From NCBI GenBank assembly GCA_016987375.1, contig PJRA01000303.1:2864-44105 (forward strand): 41,242 nt of DNA. The letters run 5' to 3'. Source of the DNA: Brachionus koreanus (lineage: Eukaryota; Rotifera; Eurotatoria; Ploima; Brachionidae). Under the pieces are notes generated by a model. It had not been told where the DNA came from and made no database searches. It saw nothing but the letters and a program-made list of their open reading frames with translations. The position numbers were made by a program, and so were the translations under genes. Within the stretch, counting starts at the first letter, position 1; the number at the start of each line of letters is the position of its first letter. Positions 33,321 to 41,242 of this stretch are shown in pieces.

Positions 33321-33745
33321 TACTTATTCACTCCTTGTGGAGCATAGTTTCATTCTTTTTGATTTCCACTCAAGTCGATCTTTCGCCTTTACCCTTACTT
33401 CTCCCCATGTCATTACCATTTCGGTGACCTCTTTCATGATTTTTGAACTCCATGTTACTACTGGTCTTCCTACCTTACGTCGCTCTTGTGGTGTCCATTG
33501 AAGGGTCTTTTTTAGTATTCTTTTTTCTTTCATTCTATTATATGTCCAAGCCATCGCAATCTTTTGTTCTTAAATGCATTGAATTAATAGCTCTGAATTT
33601 GTATAGTTCAACATTTGATAGTGTCTCAGGCAGTTTATTCCCAGAACCCTTCGCAGACTTACAGTATGGAAGGTGTTCAGACTTCTTTTGTCAGATTCAC
33701 CATACTACAGAATTGTACAGTTTGAGTTTAATCAATTTATTTAAA
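33321..33745 (-). mobile_element. LINE 3'-end relic
   Basis: The minus-strand frame 33324-33554 matches the C-terminus of many LINE polyproteins: KKTLQWTPQERRKVGRP followed by a TW...MTWGEV...AKDRLEWKS...LCSTR ending. Upstream pieces in shifted frames, TVSLRRVLGIN and PETLSNVEL, match the LRRILGI and PDTISNEEL blocks that normally come just before. Frameshifts and stops separate them. This is therefore a 5'-truncated, decayed copy, running opposite to MCCC1. Confidence 0.8.
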
Positions 33746-34413
33746 CTAATTTTATTTATGTTTTAAGTATTTTTCATAATGATTCAGTCATTTTATTCAA
33801 ATGAAAAAACTCAAATCTAATATTGGAATTAAATGAACTGTAGCAGAACTATCTAACTATCCTTGTAAAGATATTTCAATTTTTACAAAAAATTGCGATA
33901 AAAACTTTAAAATTATTATAATTTGTAAAGAAAATACACTTTTAATTTTTTATTTGTATGATTTTTTATAGCTAAACACGAGCTCTTTTTAAGTATTTAT
34001 TAAAAATTTAAATAAAAAACATTAAAAAATAAAATTTGAAATAAATTTTTGGCAGAAAAGGCTTTTCAACCGCATTGTCATCAATTTAATAGTCGAATTA
34101 AAACAATGATGCGTATATTTGAATAATCTAGACCTGATGATCTGGACCGATTTCATATTAAAATCATAAATTAAATAAATATTTCAATCTTACCAAAGAT
34201 TCTTTAATAAACTAGCTTTTTCGAAAATAACAAAATCATATTATCACGCCAATCAAAGCATTTTTCAGACTTTTTTATAGCATATAAGTTGATTGCAAAC
34301 AATTAGGTACAAAACCTCAGCTAAAAATTCAAAATTATGGAAACAAGAAAAAGTCATGTTGTTTAGGGTGTGTAGAAAAAATTACCTAATTTAAGTAGAA
34401 TAATTTTTGCTTT
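33746..34413. other. Non-coding DNA upstream of MCCC1
   Basis: AT-rich, with no clear gene. A possible mini-exon (ATG TTG TTT AGG at 34356-34367, followed by GTGTGT) could splice over 48 bases to 34416 and add MLFRNQ in frame to MCCC1. It is unproven. Confidence 0.35.
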
Positions 34414-34415
34414 AG
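34414..34415 (+). promoter_or_regulatory. 3' splice acceptor in the MCCC1 leader
   Basis: AATAATTTTTGCTTTAG ends six bases before the ATG. It is a strong acceptor context, either for a leader or mini-exon intron or for spliced-leader addition. Confidence 0.5.
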
Positions 34416-34421
34416 AATCAA

Positions 34422-36767
34422 ATGACTCTGAGTAAAATTTTGATCGCTAATCGAGGCGAAATAGCGTGCCGAATAATACGCACTGCAAACCGTTTGGGCA
34501 TAAAATGTGTCTCAGTGTTTAGCGATGCCGATAAAGACTCTTTACATGTAAAAATGGCTGATGAAGCCATTTACATTGGCAAGCCTCCAGCACAACAAAG
34601 CTATTTAATTAAGGAAAAAATAATTCAATCGGCGAAAAAAACCAACTGTCAAGCTGTAAAAAAAATAAATTAGAACATTTTAATTTTATAAAATCAACAT
34701 TACTAATTTATTTAAGATTCATCCGGGTTATGGTTTTTTGTCCGAGAGTTATGAGTTTAGCCAACTTTGTAGCAAAAATGATCTGGTTTTCATAGGCCCA
34801 CCATGGCAAGCCATCAGGTATTTAAATCAGATATACTTTATCTCTTTAATTAAGTTTTATAATAAAATAAAAGGGATATGGGAATCAAAAGCACTAGTAA
34901 GCATATAATGAGTGCTGCCAAAGTGCCTATAATTGAGGGTTATCATGGAGAAGACCAAAGTGAAGAGCGTCTTCTTCAAGAAGCCGAACAAATAGGCTAT
35001 CCAGTAATGATAAAGGCAGTTAGAGGTGGTGGTGGCAAAGGAATGAGAATCGCCTTTAGCCGGGAAGAGTTTATTTATCAACTTCAATCAGCCAAGACAG
35101 AAGCTCTCAAAGCATTCAATAATGACGAAATGTTAGTGGAAAAATTCGTCGAAAAACCAAGGTATTTGCCCAAGTTTCGAAAATTTTAGTAAAAAAAATA
35201 TATTTAGACATGTTGAGGTGCAAATTTTTGGAGATCATCATTCGAATTATGTTTATCTTTATGAGAGAGACTGTAGTATTCAAAGGAGACATCAAAAAGT
35301 CATTGAGGAAACTCCAGCTGTAGCTTTTTTTCTTTAAATTAAATTGAATTTTTTATTTACTTTTTATTTAAGCCTGGTTTGACTAATGAAACACGCAGGA
35401 AAATAGGAGAAGCCGCGGTTAAAGCAGCCAGAGCGGTGAATTATGTAGGTGCTGGAACAGTAGAGTTTATAATGGATCCTAAGCAAAATTTTTATTTTAT
35501 GGAAATGAATACACGACTTCAAGTAGAGCATCCAATAACAGAAATGGTCACAAATACAGACTTGGTTGAGTGGCAAATTCGTGTAGCTCGTGGCGAGCAT
35601 TTGCCTCTAAAACAAGAAGATATACCACTCAATGGACATGCTTTTGAAGCCAGAATTTATGCCGAAGATCCGAACAACAATTTTATGCCTGGTGCTGGTA
35701 AGCTCAAGTATTTGCAACCACCTTTGGTGACTGATAAAAATATTCGTGTTGAGACCGGTGTTGAAGAGGGCGACAAAGTATCTGTTCACTATGATCCATT
35801 GATCGCCAAATTAGTCGTATGGGCAGATGACAGAAAATCAGCGCTACAAAAATTTAGATATGCTTTGGCAAATTATAAGGTTAGGTTGAAAAAAAAAAGC
35901 ATTTTCTTTTTTAATTTCAGATTTTTTTAGATTTCTGGTTTGACTACAAATATTCCATTTATCATAAGTCTTTGCGATCATAAGGAATTTGTTGCTGAAA
36001 ACGTTCATACTGATTTTATACCAATGCATAGAGATGAACTGTTCAAAACAGCTAAAGAACCGATTATTGGTAATGAAATTATATGCTGTGCTCTAAGCAC
36101 TATTCTGAACTATGAAGCTGAATTATCAAAAAATTATTCGAGTAAAATTAAAAAAAAAAAATTTTATTTATTAATTTTTTTTTATTAAGATAATAATCTA
36201 GTTGGTTCAATGATTCCAAATTTCTGGACAAACAATTTTGCTGAGAAACAATTTAATCTCATTTTCAATAATGAATCAAAAACAAATGCTAAAGTGAATG
36301 TAAAATATGTGAATGAGAACAACTTTGAGCTTAATTTAAATGGTCAAACTCATTTAGTTAGTCTTAATATTTTAGATAGACAAGCCAGACTTTATCAATG
36401 TGATATTGATGGCCATCGAATTAAATTGTCTTATTCAAGAGATCAAGAAACGGGAATGTTTAGTTTATTTGCCAATGATAGACTCTTCGAATTTAAACTT
36501 GAAGACAGAAAGTATCAAAAAGAGCAAAATTTATCTCTTGGTGATGCTGACTCCAATGATTCAGTTGCTCCAATGCCAGGAGTTATAGACAAAATAAATG
36601 TAAAAGCTGGTGATGAGGTTAAAAAAGGTGATCCTTTGGTTGTAATGATAGCAATGAAAATGGAATATGTGATCAGATCAAATCGAGATGGCGTTGTTAA
36701 ATCAGTTAATTGTTCAGTTGGTCAAAATGTTAAAAAATCTCATAAATTGGTCTCTTTGGCTGAATAG
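34422..36767 (+). CDS. MCCC1: Methylcrotonoyl-CoA carboxylase alpha (biotin) subunit
   Basis: Seven exons: 34422-34655, 34717-34817, 34874-35161, 35208-35319, 35373-35879, 35931-36141 and 36190-36767. All are in phase with 46-61 nt GT-AG introns, giving 676 aa. The family enzyme carboxylates 3-methylcrotonyl-CoA in mitochondrial leucine breakdown, paired with a beta subunit. Order of domains: biotin carboxylase N-terminal [27 protein letters not shown]-grasp with [10 protein letters not shown] (160-169); [34 protein letters not shown] (289-299); biotin carboxylase C-terminal; a BT-like linker; and a biotinyl domain with the target lysine near 641 in [16 protein letters not shown] and NVHTDFIP identify MCCC1 rather than propionyl-CoA or acetyl-CoA carboxylase. 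Unusually, the start falls at the mature domain, with no clear mitochondrial presequence. Either a short upstream exon supplies it or targeting is atypical. Confidence 0.96.
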
Positions 36768-36822
36768 ACCGTTTTTTTTTTAATTGAAATCTAGCATTTT
36801 AGCTTAATTCATTTTAAAGTTA

Positions 36823-36828
36823 AATAAA
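36823..36828 (+). terminator. Polyadenylation signal AATAAA of MCCC1
   Basis: AATAAA lies 56 bases after the stop codon. The assignment rests on position only. Confidence 0.45.
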
Positions 36829-36917
36829 TTTTAACATGATATATGAATAATAAATTAAAAAATTTTCTTTCATTAAATAAAATGTTTAAACTTTATTTTG
36901 GCCATCATTTAACGTAC

Positions 36918-37491
36918 TGACAAAATAAATTTTATTTTACTGACATAAAAGACTACATAAAATAGCAACTAAGCTAACTGACTGGTAAAAAATATGATCT
37001 AATAGACAAAAACTCTTTAATTGACAAATAATCTAGTTTAATAACAAATTAATTATTCTTAGAAATGCAAAAGAAGAAGACCAAAAAACAGAAAGCAACT
37101 TTGTGTCTACGAAAACGTATGTAATTTAAATGAATCCGAACACGAAAGAAACAAGAAAGGCCAAAGAAATCAACAACTCAAATGAAAAAAACAAAAAAAA
37201 TAAATCATTATTTTTATTTTCCTATTATTTGGCTCCTAATCTAATTTTTTTTACAGTCAATAAACTAAAAATTAAGATCATTTTTAGATTTGAATAAAAT
37301 TATCTGTAATTTAAATAAATATTTTTGTCACTTAAATTAGTTTATTTGTCAGTAAAAACTTATAAATAGTCACTTCATTAAAAATATTTGTCGGTATTTT
37401 AGTTTTTGTAGTAAGATAAAATATAGTAAATTTGTCACTACTTTTAGATAGTTTTGTCATCACATAAAATTAACAGATTAAATTTGTCACC
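36918..37491. repeat. Quasi-palindromic array of TGACAAA/TTTGTCA motifs
   Basis: TGACAAA-type words recur on the left (36918, 36941, 36978 and about 37003-37025). Their reverse complement TTTGTCA/G recurs on the right (37324, 37346, 37387, 37429, 37452 and 37484). Flanking bases are partly alike (ACTGACAAATAA, AGTGACAAATTT). There is no gene. It could be a decayed foldback element with repetitive arms. Confidence 0.4.
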
Positions 37492-37959
37492 CCCCAAAAA
37501 TTTAAGCCCTTTGTTTATGGTTAGATTTTGAAAAAATTTTAAATTATAATTAAAATCGTAATTTCAGGTTTTAAATAAAGATATTTAAGATGAATAAATA
37601 TAAATAAAAAATTTTTTAGCTTCTTGATATTTTAAATTGAAACAAGTTTAATCTAGTAAAATAGTTTTATCTAAATTAAATTCAAATATTAATTACTGAT
37701 CAAAATAAAATGAAAGCTGATTTGAGATGCAGGAAGAAATATTAATTAAATCTAGATTTTGATTTTAATTAAGGAAAAAAAACTGTTATTTTAATAAAAT
37801 TTATTGATCATGGAAAAATAAAATTCTTATTTTTTTGATTATAATTGATTATTTTAATTTACGAAATATTTATACAAATTTTATGAATGTCTTTTTAAAA
37901 AAATGTCTATAAAATCTAAATATTATACAATTTTAAAAATTTGGCTCTTTGACTAAATT
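37492..37959. other. Non-coding 3' flank of the small secreted-protein gene
   Basis: AT-rich, with nothing recognisable apart from a short C run at about 37489-37495. Confidence 0.4.
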
Positions 37960-38478
37960 TTAAAATAAGCTATTTCTATTCAATCTGTTTTGGAACATAA
38001 ATACTTCACCAAACAAAGAAGCTTTGGATCGAACTCCGTTCTTGTCTACTGGAACATCCAATGACGAGCTTGATGCTCTGAATAAAATCATCAATTTGTC
38101 AAAGCATTCTTGATTTCTTATTTTAATACCATTAGTCGCTGAAGTAGACATAGTCATTTCATTTCCATTGAGAGTGTGGTGAGTCCATGAAGTTTGACCC
38201 TCCTTAAATCCAAATAGACGAACAGCTTGTGGATTGTTTGAGCTTGAATCAAAACCCAATCCAACTATTTTGAAATTGATAGGAAACTGGGCAAACGCTT
38301 CACATCCTACATCACCGCCGGGACTAAAAATAATTAGTTATCTTATTTTTGTATAATATCTTAATAATTACCTTTTGCAAACAATTGATAGTGTTTCAGC
38401 TATATAAGTACATTTCGTCCGAGAACTTTGAGCCGAAGCACAGGCAATTAAAGCAACAAAAGCGACTAAGAATTTCAT
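37960..38478 (-). CDS. Small secreted protein, 156 aa, unknown family
   Basis: Exon 1 is 38372-38478 and exon 2 is 37960-38323, with a 48-nt GT-AG intron joined in phase at K|AG-T. The first 16 residues (MKFLVAFVALIACASA) form a clear signal peptide with an ASA|Q cleavage site. The frame extends upstream on the strand, but the ATG before the signal peptide is the sensible start. The mature chain has four cysteines (about C23, C34, C43 and C109), allowing two disulfides, and no membrane segment. It begins SSRTKCTYIAETLSIVCKS and then has glycine- and phenylalanine-rich beta-like segments. I do not recognise the family. It could be an extracellular or coat protein. It lies head-to-tail with the other small secreted gene, about 340 bases away. 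Confidence 0.75.
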
Positions 38479-38486
38479 TTTAAGGT

Positions 38487-38488
38487 CT
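38487..38488 (-). promoter_or_regulatory. Weak acceptor-like AG before the small secreted-protein start
   Basis: On the gene strand, GTAAGCTAAGCTTAG ends eight bases before the ATG. It lacks a good pyrimidine tract, so this is weaker than at the other genes. Confidence 0.2.
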
Positions 38489-38742
38489 AAGCTTAGCTTA
38501 CAAGTGAAGTATTTTGAATAAAAATTTGAAATAATGTCTAATTGATGGATCTTATAAATACTAGATGGTAGAAGTTTCTTTTTTCTATTCGAAAAACATA
38601 TACTAAGTCTCACCATCTCTATACAACTTATTGTTAGAAAGCTTGATGAATTCAAAGCTAAAATTTAAAAAAAAACATTAGCTTTGTTCACATCGAGATC
38701 AACTCGAAGCATCAAAAAAAAAATTAGTCATAAACTTTAAAT

Positions 38743-38748
38743 TTTATT
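38743..38748 (-). terminator. Polyadenylation signal AATAAA of the peptide-precursor gene
   Basis: On the gene strand AATAAA lies about 72 bases after the stop codon at 38820. The assignment rests on position only. Confidence 0.4.
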
Positions 38749-38819
38749 TTTCTTAAAAAAAATATTACAAAAATAGAAAAAGAAATTTTTGTTGATTATT
38801 TTAAAAAGTTAATTTTAAG

Positions 38820-39306
38820 CTACAGGCCATGAAAACCTTTTATATTTTGATATAAATTGGCCAAATAAAGACATAGAGTTTTTTCTTTGCGTTTTTGAAT
38901 GCGACATCTTTGGTAAATATTCTTGAACACGGACAAGCGACGTCGATCTCTGCTCAATTCATGTTCATCATAAAAAACGGGATCATTTTTGTGCAAATTT
39001 TTGTAGTCAAAATGGTTGAAGTTTTTGTTTGGTGGGTGATTTCTTATCATTTCAAGCAATTGAAATATCTTATTTAATTGTTCATCTCTTAATCTTTCGT
39101 TTTCAAAGCTTGAATCTGGCGAGTTTATTAATTCTGAGCCATCATCCAGATTTTTCTTCAAATTTTGAAATAATTAAAGTTTCATAAAAATAGTAAGAAA
39201 AAAATTGGCCTACCTCAGTCTCTTGTATGGTAAAGCCTTGTAATGCTTTAGAGCCTGATAGTACTATATTTAATAGGAATAATAAAGTGTAAAATAATTT
39301 GATCAT
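38820..39306 (-). CDS. Small secreted protein, candidate peptide prohormone, 142 aa
   Basis: Exon 1 is 39214-39306 and exon 2 is 38820-39155, with a 58-nt intron (ACTGAG|GTAGGC ... TTTGAAG) joined in phase 0. A signal peptide is clear at the N-terminus (MIKLFYTLLFLLNIVLSGSKA). The middle is acidic and polar with an amphipathic stretch (LRDEQLNKIFQLLEMIR). A tribasic site RRR (about 102-104) precedes a C-terminal segment of 38 residues. This segment holds exactly two cysteines ten residues apart (about C115 and C126) around the basic QKRKEK, and ends KGFHGL. Signal peptide, polybasic site and a disulfide-capable C-terminal piece are the usual layout of a neuropeptide or hormone precursor. No known peptide family is recognised, and the internal KRK could itself be cleaved. 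The function is inference only. Confidence 0.7.
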
Positions 39307-39319
39307 TGTTTTATTATAT

Positions 39320-39321
39320 CT
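39320..39321 (-). promoter_or_regulatory. 3' splice acceptor-like AG before the peptide-precursor start
   Basis: On the gene strand, AAATATTTTTTTAG ends 13 bases before the ATG. The T-rich tract is good. It is a candidate leader-intron or trans-splice acceptor. Confidence 0.4.
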
Positions 39322-41242
39322 AAAAAAATATTTAATTTAAAAAATTATCAAAACCTTTAAAAAGCCAGATTCTTTTCAAAATGACTTTTAAAATTTAAAA
39401 TTTCGTTAATTTATTTTAAATTTTATTTGAAAAAAAAAATCTGCCTAATTTAATTAATCTAGCAAAAAACTAATTGAAAATCTTTAAAAAATATATTGCT
39501 AAAAATTGAAAATAATTTGAAACACTCAATCAACTAATCATTTTTTTTTCAATTAACAATTTTCAATATTCAAAATTTTAGACAAAATAAGTGATTTATT
39601 CTGAGAATTTATGTTTGAAAGATAATGCCTGATTTTTATTACATGTCAATTAAGATAAAGCTTAATTTTACTTATTCGTCATTAGGATATACATGAAAAA
39701 AAAGATTATAAGTAAACATTTTTCAATTAGATAAATTTCAAAAAGGATAAAATTTCCTTTAAAATGACTGTTAAATTCGAAACAAAATTAAATATAATGT
39801 TTTGTCTGTAAATTGAAAACTGCTAAAATTTAAATCATTATTTTATCAAATTTCAATCTAAATATAAAAATTTAATTAATCTTTCAATTAAATTCCAAAT
39901 AAAAATTTCAGAAGGCTCCTACGTTTCTTGGAACAAATAAAAAGTTTAACAGGAGTCATCAGAATAAATTTTTGAATGCTAATTAGCCTTATTGAAACCC
40001 AACGAGTAATAGTGAAAAAAATTAATTAAAATAAAATCACTCATTTTTTTAGATAATTATGAACAGATCTTTAATTGATCTGATGAGTTTATTTATTATT
40101 AGTTAAAATTAAATAATGGGTTTGAAATCTTAAAAAATCCTTAAGTGGTTCTAAGTATGAAACTAAAAGGTTTAAATTGATTTTGAACTTATCATACTCG
40201 TAATTACTCAATATGAAATTCTGAAAATTTTAGAGTATTTTCGAAACTTATTTCAGAAAACACCTCTTGAGTGATTGAAAGAAGAAAAAAAAATCACAAA
40301 AAAAAACATAAAAAAATTACAAAAATTTCGAGTTATAATTTATCATAAAATCTAGATATTTATAGTAGAATTAATGTTATTTTTTAAAAAAAATGGATAA
40401 GACTAAAAATGAATCCAGGTTTTAATGTGGTGCAATTTTAATGAAGAAAAGGATAAATAAGTTCAATCATTTTTAAATGTTTAATTTTTAATCTAATTAG
40501 ATTTATTTAATGCCCTCTAAAAATTAATATAATTTTGAGAATGTGAACAATAATAAATTAGGATTATTTTAAATTTATCCTGAAGATTTTTGTCTTATCC
40601 ATTTCTAAATTAAATTAAATTTAAAATTCTTTAAATGAAAAAAGTCTAATGAAAATAAATCTCATAGGTTTAATTTTCTAAATAATTTTAATAGTTGAGA
40701 GATATATATTTAAATTATTGAATATAGCTTTGTGTTATTCTGTCTGTAGGCTATTCTCTCGTCTAAGCATTAAGAATTTAAATGAAACCAATTATTTTTT
40801 TATTCAGATTTGAAAAGAGAAATTTTTTCTTTGTAAATTCTTCGTCCGTCCTTCCTTTATTTTTAAATACTTGATTGAAAAATTACATTAATTTATTTTT
40901 AGACAATTACAGAAAAAAAATTTCAAAAATCTTTAATAAAAAGAAATGCTTGATTTAACTAAATTTATTCAAAAATTGTATTAATTGATTTTAAAATTTG
41001 ATAATAATATTCCTTATTTTAAATTATTCAAGAAAAAGACATTGACAGAAATTTAAAAAATCATGCAAACTTTTATTACATGTTATAAGTTGGGAGAATT
41101 TCAATTAAAAAAAACATGATTTGTAATAATGCAAAAAAATTGGAAAATGGTGTAAAATTAAAAAATTCTTGTTCGCAAAAGCTTTTTAATTTACTTTGAC
41201 AATCAAATTTCATATATTTTATCGAAGACTTGCTTTTAGATT
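39322..41242. other. Gene-empty AT-rich end of the window
   Basis: I see no gene, RNA or repeat that I can support. A short less AT-rich patch at about 39905-39990 has an acceptor-like TTTCAG, but only a few codons of open frame follow. Confidence 0.5.

Noticed and set aside
39905..39990. Possible exon after TTTCAG (EGSYVSWNK then stop)
   Set aside because: The open frame is only about ten codons, with no partner exon.
1..41242. tRNA, rRNA or CRISPR array
   Set aside because: No cloverleaf-like T-arm context, no ribosomal block and no regularly spaced direct repeats were seen. The GTTCAAAC near 5223 and GTTCGAAC near 12537 lack the other tRNA arms.

Overview
The window is strongly AT-rich eukaryotic DNA. 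Its spliced protein genes are recognisably animal: a tubby-like protein, eIF4A, an Erbin/LRRC7-type leucine-rich LAP protein, porphobilinogen deaminase (HMBS) and the biotin-bearing alpha subunit of methylcrotonoyl-CoA carboxylase (MCCC1). Most introns are only about 46-71 nt with GT-AG ends. Compact genes with tiny introns, an AT-rich background, MULE transposases and LINE debris suit a small invertebrate. A monogonont rotifer (Brachionus-like) is my best guess, but this is inference and not proven by the sequence. There is no sign of bacterial or organellar DNA, no tRNA or rRNA gene and no CRISPR.

Layout: 1-3716 is gene-poor and holds a foldback element near 2.7-2.9 kb. 3717-4979 (+) is an intronless tubby-like gene. 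4980-9241 is gene-empty. 9242-12195 (+) is a two-exon gene for a protein with two SH3-like segments. 12.8-19 kb is an island of mobile DNA: a piggyBac-type MITE, a short orphan ORF, LINE reverse-transcriptase relics and an intact 669-aa MULE transposase gene. 19632-22774 (-) is an eight-exon eIF4A gene whose two long introns carry copies of one structured repeat. 22.8-26.9 kb is gene-poor, with a second copy of the piggyBac-type MITE in opposite orientation and another inverted-repeat element. 26923-30258 (+) is a twelve-exon LAP gene that ends without a PDZ domain. 31008-32295 (-) is HMBS. 33.0-33.8 kb holds a LINE 3'-end relic and a possible piggyBac-like end. 34422-36767 (+) is MCCC1 in seven exons. 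37960-38478 and 38820-39306 (both -) are two small secreted proteins, the second looking like a peptide precursor. The rest is AT-rich non-coding DNA.

The genes do not form a pathway: translation initiation (eIF4A), haem synthesis (HMBS), leucine breakdown (MCCC1), epithelial polarity scaffolding (LAP) and phosphoinositide/cilia-linked tubby function are unrelated housekeeping or cell-biology roles. The points most worth a second look are: the eIF4A intronic repeat with conserved hairpins; splice-acceptor-like AGs a few bases upstream of several start codons, which could be spliced-leader trans-splice sites; a possible eIF4A leader exon whose upstream ORF would stop exactly on the eIF4A start codon; the PDZ-less Erbin-type gene; and the HMBS insertion containing a nuclear-localisation-like motif.
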